Part shown: positions 1-6,917 of the stretch, piece after piece
Layout: the number at the start of each line of letters is the position of its first letter
How positions within the stretch are numbered: the first letter of the stretch is position 1
DNA from: Bacteroidota bacterium
GTDB lineage: Bacteria > Bacteroidota > Bacteroidia > Chitinophagales > Chitinophagaceae
Length of the DNA stretch: 8,666 nucleotides
Direction of reading: 5' to 3'
NCBI GenBank assembly: GCA_947460795.1
Contig: CANHJA010000088.1
Location: 1-8,666, forward strand
Made by a program: the position numbers and the translations under genes
Notes under the pieces: generated by a model
The model's database searches: none
Seen by the model: the letters and a program-made list of their open reading frames with translations, nothing else
What the model was told of the DNA's origin: nothing

Positions 1-1547
1 ACTTGTCCGGAGTAAGGAGAAATAAAGGCACAATTGGTAGCATTTAATTTTTCACTGAGCATTATTTTTTGCACCATTTCCAATTCACCTTCATTCATTA
101 AACTAGATCCATTTGCACCTTGTTGCTCCTCATGACCAGCACCTGCAGTATCAAAAAAAGCAATGTGATTATGTGTATTTTGAAGATGCGTAGGTGTTTT
201 CAATTCATTATTATAAAACAATAAACTTGAAAAGCCAGCTATTGATTCACGCATTCTATATTGGGTATTTAATAAATAAATAGCATTCGAATTTTTAAAA
301 CATACTTCTAAAATTGATTTATTTAATCCAAGTTTTTCTGCTTGTGCTGATAAAACAGTTGGTGGTAATTGAAAAGGATCACCTGCTAAGACATATTTTT
401 GTGCTAACGGAAAAACACACCAGGCCAAAGGTTCTAAGCATTGACCAGCTTCATCAATAACCAATGTATCAAATTTAAGTTTATTTAAATGGCTATCAAC
501 CAAGCCCACTGGAGTTCCTAAAATAACTTGTGCTTGCGCATACAATTTATCTTCATGGTACGACAATGTTTTTTTGATTTCTGTTCTGACATTTTTTACT
601 TCTTTGAACAATAAACTGCGTTGTTCTCGTTCAGCTTTACCAAATCGACGTTTATATTGCAACGCCATTTTTCTAAATTCTTCAGCACGTTTTTTTAGTT
701 CTTTAATTTCTTTCTGAATGGTTTTATCAGACAACCTGCCTTCAGGAGTATAATTGATCAATGCTTCATCAATCTTTGTTGAATTCCCTACTCGAAGTAT
801 TTTTACTCCTTGTGCCAACAAACCTTTGGCAATATTATCAACAGCAGTATTACTAGGTGCTGTCACCAAAACCTTTTCATCTTTACGAACCAATTGCACG
901 ATCGATTCAATCAAGGTAGTTGTTTTTCCTGTACCTGGAGGGCCATGTAAAATAGTCATGGTTTCATTTTCAACAACTGCTTTCACAGCTTCATACTGAC
1001 TATCATTTAATTTATTATTCTTAAAATCAATGGCAGTTGTATATGTTTTTCGCTCATTATCCTTGGTCGATTTTTCATCATGAATGCTCAAAAACAAATC
1101 ATATAATCGCTTATCTTTAGATAAATCCTTTAAAGTTTGTTTCATCAAAGACGTTGTTCGTTGGTCTGGCGAACGTTTTATACCTACACCATCTTCTTCT
1201 ATCCAATCAGGAAAATCAGGAGTAAACAATCTAAATTCACCTTGCTTCCCATCCAATGAAATGAGAACTCCTTTCACGCTTTCTTCTTGGCCATAAAAAC
1301 ACTCTATCGCAACACCATCTCGGAATTGATTGGTGTCTGTTGGATATGGAATTCGAAAAGCAATTTCAGGATAATCAGCATAGCCAAAATTCTTCTTCGT
1401 TACCTTAATCGGTTGAATAGCCAAACCTTCAGCCTTCAATGATTTGAGCGTATGAACTTGGTCTAGCTTATATCTATTTGTTTCCTCTTTCTCTTCAAAA
1501 TCGATGCACTTCAACAACGTGCTTATATGCGAATGTACTTGTTCCAT
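1..1547 (-). CDS. UPF1/IGHMBP2-like superfamily 1B helicase, C-terminal end missing
   Basis: This is an ATP-dependent DNA/RNA helicase of the UPF1/IGHMBP2 type, presumably cytoplasmic. The frame is open from the ATG at 1545-1547 to the left edge, giving 515 residues. Helicase motifs appear in order: Q184 of the Q motif (LNDSQYEAV), Walker A GPPGTGKT at 202-209, motif Ia APSNTAVDN at 230-238, Walker B DEAGQ at 365-369, motif III GDPFQLPP at 389-396, motif IV-like QYRM at 429-432 and motif V-like ISPYSGQ at 509-515, where the window cuts. Between motif Ia and Walker B lies a charged helical insert (about 262-330), matching the stalk subdomain of this family. The last motif (arginine finger, motif VI) and roughly the last 100 residues should lie outside. 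The ATG is the first possible start after an in-frame TAA, which is the stop codon of the upstream gene 12 bases earlier, so co-transcription is likely. Family assignment is secure; the nucleic acid substrate cannot be told. Confidence 0.93.
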   Translation of the reverse strand, partial: MEQVHSHISTLLKCIDFEEKEETNRYKLDQVHTLKSLKAEGLAIQPIKVTKKNFGYADYPEIAFRIPYPTDTNQFRDGVAIECFYGQEESVKGVLISLDGKQGEFRLFTPDFPDWIEEDGVGIKRSPDQRTTSLMKQTLKDLSKDKRLYDLFLSIHDEKSTKDNERKTYTTAIDFKNNKLNDSQYEAVKAVVENETMTILHGPPGTGKTTTLIESIVQLVRKDEKVLVTAPSNTAVDNIAKGLLAQGVKILRVGNSTKIDEALINYTPEGRLSDKTIQKEIKELKKRAEEFRKMALQYKRRFGKAEREQRSLLFKEVKNVRTEIKKTLSYHEDKLYAQAQVILGTPVGLVDSHLNKLKFDTLVIDEAGQCLEPLAWCVFPLAQKYVLAGDPFQLPPTVLSAQAEKLGLNKSILEVCFKNSNAIYLLNTQYRMRESIAGFSSLLFYNNELKTPTHLQNTHNHIAFFDTAGAGHEEQQGANGSSLMNEGELEMVQKIMLSEKLNATNCAFISPYSGQ

Positions 1548-1559
1548 GGAGGGTGCAAT

Positions 1560-4181
1560 TTACGATATGAAACTCAAGTTATTCTTATCTTCAATTGTAA
1601 AAAAGAACTTTATGAATCTATTTAAATTTAAGAAACGAATACATCTTGTCTTTAAAGAGATTTCAGCATTTATACTTTTTTCAAAATTTGGATAAAAACT
1701 ATCCACAAACATTATTTGCTCTTTAGAAAGGGGTTGATTCCCAAATTTTACTTTCAAATAAATAATCATAAAATTTTCAAACGACGTTTTAAATCGATAA
1801 TCAACTACTTGTTTTGCAAATTGTAAAAATGTTTTTTCATCTCTTTCAATTTGTAATTGATTTAATAAAAAAGTGGTCGCTTTATAGCTGTAATAAGCTT
1901 TAGATATTGACGTTTTAGCCCTTTTTATTTTTAATTTATAAAATTGAAAAGTAATCAACGGGAGCATGAAAATAAATAAGGATATGATGAATACTGCAAT
2001 TAATATTCGTTGAATATAATACGTAAATGGACGCTCTGTGATATCTTTTTGAGTGTCATTTTGTTTAATTATTCCTTTAGATAAATCTTTTATGTAAATT
2101 TCATCTGTAGGGATATTCTCAGGTAATTTATTCAATAAATCAATTGGATTTTTTTCAACAGAAAATTGTTTTAGTTTTTCTGCATAAGAAACAACCATCA
2201 CATCATCGCCTTTTTTTAGTTGATTGATATTTACTAAATTGCTATCCTTCCATATTTGTGCTATTTTCAAATCAAGAGAGATGTCTTTTTTAAGTTTTTC
2301 AAATTCAACATCCTTAAACACCAAATGACTTAAACGCATTTTAGCCAAACGCTTAATTGTATCAATTGAAATCATTTTACCCATACCAGCAAAAATAGCA
2401 TTGGGAGGCTGCATAGGCGGTGTTCCATCGGGTTTCGGAGATTGTTGTGCTTCATCATTCCCTACAGTTGTATCAAAATCTATCCAACCATATTCAGGAA
2501 AATAGACTTGCACCCATGCATGTGATTGATCTTCGTAAAACCAATACCAACCCTCGTTTTTATCGCTTCTATCTACCGTTAAAAAACCAGTCACTACTCG
2601 ACAAGGGATGTGCATCGAACGCAACAAAAAGACAGTTGCCGCTGCATAATATGCGCAATAACCTTTCTTATTTTCAAACAAAAAATAAATCAATTTTGAT
2701 GTTCCAGGCAAACCAGGAATTCCAGGATTATCGGTGTAAGTATATACTTGTTCGCCCAATGAATTTCGTTGTAAAAAATAATCTCTAACTGCAAGTACTT
2801 TGTCTATTGAAGTCGTTTTGCCTTTCGCTAAACTATCTGCCAATTGTTTTATTGGAGCAAATTGTCCTGTAGATGGGAATGAAGTGTAATAATTTATAAA
2901 ATCATTCGAAAGTACTGCTGTAGATTTTGCTTTTCGCAACGTTTCGAATCTCTGCTGTTGAAACTGCTCAATTTCAGGATTATCTACATTGTATATAAAA
3001 TAGGCACTGTTTAAATCCGATACATAACTTTTGCTTCTATAACCACTGCTAAATTCTTTTTGAAAATCTTTTTCAACAGTAATCGGTTGTACCCAAAAAG
3101 CAGTACTTGGAGCAATAAAAGCAGACGGAGATAATCGTTTTTTATAAATTTCAACGTCTACTACTTTTTTATTTTTAGTACCCATTGCATTCTTAATTCT
3201 GCTACTGTCTTTATATGTAAAAAATAAAGGAATGCTAGATGGATTAGGCACAAACTCATCATTGAATGAAATAGTAGTATCTCGTTCGAATGTTTCGGTT
3301 AGAGTATCAAATTTCCCAAAATGATAGGAAGTTAAATACAATGGATTGGGAATGTCTGAATTAGGTAAATTAGATTCAATGTGCGCGCAAAATAAAGCTT
3401 CTGGATTGTTATTTCGTTTATTATTTCCTTTTAATCCCATTGAGTTTTTATTCTCAGTAGTACCATCTTTATTTTTCTTGAGCATATCATTTTCCCCTTC
3501 TTTTCCCTGACCACCATACTCTTCCGTTCTTTCTTTTATTTGAGGATACATAATATAAATTACGCTCCCAAATAGTAAAAACAACACCCCAAAAAACAGT
3601 ATAAATCGCTTGCTAAATTTCCACCAAAAAGCGCCATTTGTTTGCTCTGTATTTTTTAATGATTCGTATGTATAAATCATGTAAATAGAATATAAAGCGA
3701 TCGGCGAGAACGATTGAAGTAAATTTGAAATAGTAATTTCTCCTGTTTTAGAAATTAATATTATAGAGATTAAAAGTAGAATTCCAGAAATAAGTAAGGG
3801 CGAAAAAGAAATACGTTGCAATGCACAGCCAAATAACCATCCTACAACCATTAAATAGGAGAAAACTAAAAATCGAGTGCTGATAAAAAAGCTGTCAAAT
3901 TCTCCAATTGCATAGTTGTCTATAATTTGATAAACTGCAAATAGAGCCAATATCAATAAACCAAAGGTTGGTAAAAACCGAATTCTAAATTGATATAAAA
4001 AGTAGGATGAAATAATCCCAATTGCAAAATAACCAGTTTGAGAAAACCATTGCTCTTGCAAAAATGTAAAATATTGACTGGTATTAATTAATATAAACAT
4101 CCCCACAAAAATGGTAGGCAATAGCAAAAAGATTACTTGTGCAAAAAAACGAGATATCGATATGTTTTTAATTACATTCAT
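1560..4181 (-). CDS. TgpA-like membrane transglutaminase-domain protein
   Basis: An 873-residue membrane protein with a transglutaminase-like (papain-fold) domain outside the cytoplasm. The first about 215 residues hold roughly six to seven hydrophobic segments (for example 11-32, 104-122, 129-144 and 189-215). A polar Asn/Lys/Gly-rich stretch (about 220-260) and an extracytoplasmic beta-rich region follow. The transglutaminase core has C509 in GYCAYYAAA, H554 in QSHAWVQVYF and D570 in WIDFDTT; this spacing (45 and 16 residues) is close to that of the Pseudomonas TgpA triad, so the site looks intact. One more membrane segment lies at about 716-744, followed by a cytoplasmic helical tail. The ATG overlaps the TAA of the DUF58 gene by one base (TAATG), suggesting translational coupling. 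DUF58 and TgpA-like proteins are frequent neighbours, which supports a joint role. The substrate is unknown; protease or ligase activity on envelope proteins is inferred from the family only. Confidence 0.9.
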   Translation of the reverse strand: MNVIKNISISRFFAQVIFLLLPTIFVGMFILINTSQYFTFLQEQWFSQTGYFAIGIISSYFLYQFRIRFLPTFGLLILALFAVYQIIDNYAIGEFDSFFISTRFLVFSYLMVVGWLFGCALQRISFSPLLISGILLLISIILISKTGEITISNLLQSFSPIALYSIYMIYTYESLKNTEQTNGAFWWKFSKRFILFFGVLFLLFGSVIYIMYPQIKERTEEYGGQGKEGENDMLKKNKDGTTENKNSMGLKGNNKRNNNPEALFCAHIESNLPNSDIPNPLYLTSYHFGKFDTLTETFERDTTISFNDEFVPNPSSIPLFFTYKDSSRIKNAMGTKNKKVVDVEIYKKRLSPSAFIAPSTAFWVQPITVEKDFQKEFSSGYRSKSYVSDLNSAYFIYNVDNPEIEQFQQQRFETLRKAKSTAVLSNDFINYYTSFPSTGQFAPIKQLADSLAKGKTTSIDKVLAVRDYFLQRNSLGEQVYTYTDNPGIPGLPGTSKLIYFLFENKKGYCAYYAAATVFLLRSMHIPCRVVTGFLTVDRSDKNEGWYWFYEDQSHAWVQVYFPEYGWIDFDTTVGNDEAQQSPKPDGTPPMQPPNAIFAGMGKMISIDTIKRLAKMRLSHLVFKDVEFEKLKKDISLDLKIAQIWKDSNLVNINQLKKGDDVMVVSYAEKLKQFSVEKNPIDLLNKLPENIPTDEIYIKDLSKGIIKQNDTQKDITERPFTYYIQRILIAVFIISLFIFMLPLITFQFYKLKIKRAKTSISKAYYSYKATTFLLNQLQIERDEKTFLQFAKQVVDYRFKTSFENFMIIYLKVKFGNQPLSKEQIMFVDSFYPNFEKSINAEISLKTRCIRFLNLNRFIKFFFTIEDKNNLSFIS

Positions 4182-5536
4182 TAGATTATTTCAAAATTTA
4201 CACCTTGTTTTTTTAATAATTCAATTATTTTTTGTTCGTTGTTTAGCGTTTTAAATTTAAAAGGATGAATAGCCCATTTATTTTTCAAATTATTTAATCT
4301 ATCGTTTGTTGGTTTAACAAAAATTCGCAGTATAAAATTAAACACATAATTGCTTTTGAATTGTTTGCTTAACTGAATAAAGTAAATCGTGGTTTGATTA
4401 TCGATTGAGGAAATAAGCTGCTCAATGTCTTTAATAGAGGAGAAAGAATGTATGCATAAAATGCTACCGTATTGAGGTTTAAAGTAAGCATTTAATCCGT
4501 TGTCATGATGCCAATTTGATAAGGTAATATTTTTTTGAACAGCATTCGTTTCACTTGATAATATTTGATCGGAAACAAATTTCACCTCAAAATCTTTCTT
4601 TGAAATTTCATCATAAATCGTCCACACACATAGCTTAAAACGATTCAGCATTTCTTGTTGAAAATGTGGATATAAATTAAAATCAGTAGGATTAAAAAAA
4701 CTGGCATACATATAAATATGAGATGCATAAGGATCCATGATTTCTGGGATTCGAACAACGAGCTCCTTGTTTTTAGCAAAAATTTTCCACACAATTCGCC
4801 TCACATCATCACTGTCTTCAAATTTTTTATAATTCAAATATTCACCTTCTACTCTTCGCAATTGTTCTATTTTAATTTGTTGGTCTTCTGTTTTTTTAGG
4901 AGAAAGAGAATTAGTTTGGGTAGCAAGCGTATAGGGATTATTATCGATGGATTTATGAATATCTTGAGAAACAGCAAATGAAAAAAACTGCAACATATCC
5001 TCAAAATAGACAATTGCTTTTGAAAAATGATACTCTTTTATATCTGGTAAAGTAAGTTCGTTTTGACTACTTAAACCTGTATTTACCGGGATAAATTGTT
5101 TTTTAAGGCGGCTTTTTATAATGAATTTATCGGTGAATAATGTTTTATCATACACTAATTTTACTTTCACAAAGCCTAAAAAAGGTTTTAAGGTAAAAGG
5201 CATTTTCGTATTCATTTTTAGCACATTGTTTCCATAAGAAGATGTGTCTAATGCGATATCAATGGCATTGATTTCCTGCTTGCTTTTTTTTAAAACAAAG
5301 TGAATCCAACAAAATAAAGCAGAACAAAATGAAACAATTATTAAAAAGGCAGTAAAAACGACTGTTATTTTTGCCATCAAGAATACTAAGCCAATGTATG
5401 AACTGGTATCTGTAGCAATTGTTTTCAACCAAAAATTACCTACAGCTATTAAAAGAATAAATAATACAAAATTGATTTTAAATGGCATGAATTGCCAATA
5501 ATATTTTATAAAATTAAGGACTCCTGAAAATTTCAT
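4181..5536 (-). CDS. DUF58 domain membrane protein
   Basis: A 451-residue protein of the DUF58 family. Two hydrophobic hairpins or segments lie near the N-terminus (about 19-40 and 46-82), and the rest is predicted soluble. The family signature is recognisable at about 226-260: a YLNYKKFEDSDDVRRIVWK segment, with D243, D244, R246, R247 and W250 corresponding to the usual REYxxGDDxRxIDW block, followed by an Ala-Lys-Asn and ELVVR strand. The Gly of that block and the second Asp before Trp are changed (Ser, Val), so this is a divergent copy. The C-terminal part alternates strands and helices, compatible with a von Willebrand A-like fold, but I see no clear metal-site DxSxS. It is the first gene of the minus-strand operon, one base overlapping the transglutaminase gene. 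Function is unknown; the family usually accompanies a MoxR ATPase, which is not in this window. The ATG at 5534-5536 sits just after a TAnnTTTG box. Confidence 0.85.
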   Translation of the reverse strand: MKFSGVLNFIKYYWQFMPFKINFVLFILLIAVGNFWLKTIATDTSSYIGLVFLMAKITVVFTAFLIIVSFCSALFCWIHFVLKKSKQEINAIDIALDTSSYGNNVLKMNTKMPFTLKPFLGFVKVKLVYDKTLFTDKFIIKSRLKKQFIPVNTGLSSQNELTLPDIKEYHFSKAIVYFEDMLQFFSFAVSQDIHKSIDNNPYTLATQTNSLSPKKTEDQQIKIEQLRRVEGEYLNYKKFEDSDDVRRIVWKIFAKNKELVVRIPEIMDPYASHIYMYASFFNPTDFNLYPHFQQEMLNRFKLCVWTIYDEISKKDFEVKFVSDQILSSETNAVQKNITLSNWHHDNGLNAYFKPQYGSILCIHSFSSIKDIEQLISSIDNQTTIYFIQLSKQFKSNYVFNFILRIFVKPTNDRLNNLKNKWAIHPFKFKTLNNEQKIIELLKKQGVNFEII

Positions 5537-5549
5537 TTTTTGAATTACT

Positions 5550-5557
5550 CAAATATA
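5550..5557 (-). promoter_or_regulatory. Bacteroidota-type -7 box for the DUF58 operon
   Basis: Read on the minus strand the bases are TATATTTG, an exact match to the phylum -7 consensus TAnnTTTG. About 20 bases upstream there is only a weak -33 candidate (TTTTC instead of TTTG). Transcription would begin near 5545, leaving a leader of about nine bases before the ATG at 5536. This is short but plausible for this group. Confidence 0.5.
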
Positions 5558-5629
5558 TGGAATAATTATAATCTGAAAATTATTTAATAAAAAAATATCA
5601 TTCTTTATAAAATACAAATTGCTTCTTGT

Positions 5630-5637
5630 TACTTTTG
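5630..5637 (+). promoter_or_regulatory. Bacteroidota-type -7 box for the DUF2130 gene
   Basis: The plus-strand bases TACTTTTG match TAnnTTTG exactly. No convincing TTG element is seen at the usual 19-21 base distance upstream (only TTCTTT near 5601). Transcription would begin near 5642, giving a leader of about 17 A-rich bases before the ATG at 5659. The box lies inside the 11-codon extension that would be created by a TTG start at 5626, which argues against that start. Confidence 0.55.
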
Positions 5638-5658
5638 AACAATAAAAGTATAAACAAT

Positions 5659-6897
5659 ATGAGTACACCAATTACTTGTCCAACCTGTAAAACAAAATTT
5701 AATTTAGAGGAGGTTTTAACCGAAGATGTTGAAAAATCGATTAAAGAAAAATATGAAAATCAAAATAAAGAGTTAGTAGCTCAATTAAAAGTAAGAGAAG
5801 ATGCATTTGCTATTCAACAAAAGCAATTTGAAGAAAATAAGAAAAATGAAAATGAATTGTTTAGAGAGCGTTTAGAAAAAGCTACCGCAATTGCTCAAGA
5901 AAAATTGGAATTGGAAATTCGTAAAAAAACGGAGGAAGAGCAAAAAGCGAAAATTGATTTTTACATCAAACAGCAAGCCGAAAGTGACGAAAAGCTAAAA
6001 TCATTGCAAAATAAAGAGTTGGAAGTTTTAAAATTAAACAACTTGTTGAAAGAGCAAGAAACAACAACAGCTCATTTATTAAACAAACAAAAAATTGAAT
6101 TAGAAATTCAACTTAAAGCAAAGTATGCGGAAGAATTGCAAAAAAATGCAGAACAAAAATATGAGTTCAAATTAAAAGAACTCGAGCAAAAACTTTCTCA
6201 ACAAACCAAATTGATTGACGAGCAAAAACGCAAAATGGAGCAGGGTAGTATGGAGCAACAAGGCGAAATACAAGAGAATATGGTGAAAGAAAAACTCACA
6301 ACCTTATTTCCGTTTGATGAAATTACGGATGTGGCAAAAGGTAAAAAAGGAGCCGATATCATTCAAACCATTCGTAATAGAAACGGAACAATTTGCGGAC
6401 AAATAATATATGAAAGTAAAAACACCAAAAACTGGAACAATGATTGGGCCGAAAAATTACAAGAGGATGTGAGAGAACAAAAAGCAGATATGGGTGTATT
6501 AATTTCGCAAGTATTACCTAAACATATAAAAAACATTGGTAAAGAAAAATCTATTTGGATATGCAGCTACGACGAGTTTGAAGGAGTGGCTGCAATGCTA
6601 AGAGAGGCCGTAATTGCTGTATTTGAATCAAAACAAAGCCAAGAAAATAAAGGAGACAAAATGATTCAGTTATATGATTATTTGAATGGAAATGATTTTA
6701 AACAAAAATGGGAAGCTATTTTAATCGGCTTTGCCAACATGAAAAAATCAATAGACAAACAACGAACATTTTACAACAACACCTTAGCCGAGCAAGAGCA
6801 AATAGCCAACAGCATCATCATCAATGCCAACAACTTTTTAGGAAGTCTGAAAGGAATTTCAGGAAGTGCTATGGATGAAATGAGGATGTTGGAGTAA
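5659..6897 (+). CDS. DUF2130 family protein: Cys knuckle, coiled coil, putative PD-(D/E)XK domain
   Basis: A 412-residue cytoplasmic protein of the DUF2130 family, of unknown function. C7 and C10 (CPTC) form a single zinc-knuckle-like pair. Residues about 20-210 are almost entirely Glu/Lys/Gln-rich heptad-like sequence, a long coiled coil. The conserved domain (about 215-320) carries LFPFDEI, KGKKGADI with D233, and IIYESKN with E252 and K254, then a Trp-rich NWNNDW segment and VLPK at 285-288. The D-x18-E-x-K arrangement resembles the catalytic core of PD-(D/E)XK nucleases, as in the similarly built RmuC proteins; this is my inference. The C-terminus is helical. The frame stays open upstream to a TTG at 5626, but the ATG at 5659 is chosen because it begins the typical MxxxxxCPxC N-terminus and lies downstream of the promoter box. 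It is divergent from the DUF58 operon and convergent with the next gene, so probably monocistronic. Confidence 0.88.
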   Translation: MSTPITCPTCKTKFNLEEVLTEDVEKSIKEKYENQNKELVAQLKVREDAFAIQQKQFEENKKNENELFRERLEKATAIAQEKLELEIRKKTEEEQKAKIDFYIKQQAESDEKLKSLQNKELEVLKLNNLLKEQETTTAHLLNKQKIELEIQLKAKYAEELQKNAEQKYEFKLKELEQKLSQQTKLIDEQKRKMEQGSMEQQGEIQENMVKEKLTTLFPFDEITDVAKGKKGADIIQTIRNRNGTICGQIIYESKNTKNWNNDWAEKLQEDVREQKADMGVLISQVLPKHIKNIGKEKSIWICSYDEFEGVAAMLREAVIAVFESKQSQENKGDKMIQLYDYLNGNDFKQKWEAILIGFANMKKSIDKQRTFYNNTLAEQEQIANSIIINANNFLGSLKGISGSAMDEMRMLE

Positions 6898-6917
6898 TCA
6901 ATTTTAATATTTACTCC
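6891..6917. repeat. Inverted repeat spanning both convergent stop codons
   Basis: GGAGTAA at 6891-6897 and TTACTCC at 6911-6917 form a perfect seven-base-pair stem around a 13-base AT-rich loop. The TAA of the DUF2130 gene ends the left arm, and the TAA of the minus-strand gene ends the right arm. It may act as a two-way terminator or RNA-stabilising hairpin, but no T tract follows the stem in either direction, so it is not a classical intrinsic terminator. Confidence 0.4.

Noticed and set aside
754..1296. Plus-strand open frames in the left region (754-999, 1084-1296)
   Set aside because: They lie antisense to the helicase, which has all expected motifs; their translations show no recognisable domain and no promoter or leader was seen.
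2420..2788. 122-codon plus-strand open frame
   Set aside because: It is the antisense shadow of the transglutaminase catalytic region, which is under clear protein-level constraint.
3440..3530. Polar Asn/Lys/Gly-rich stretch of the transglutaminase protein as a possible insertion or frameshift
   Set aside because: The frame is uninterrupted and a low-complexity linker between the membrane part and the extracytoplasmic domain is common in this family.
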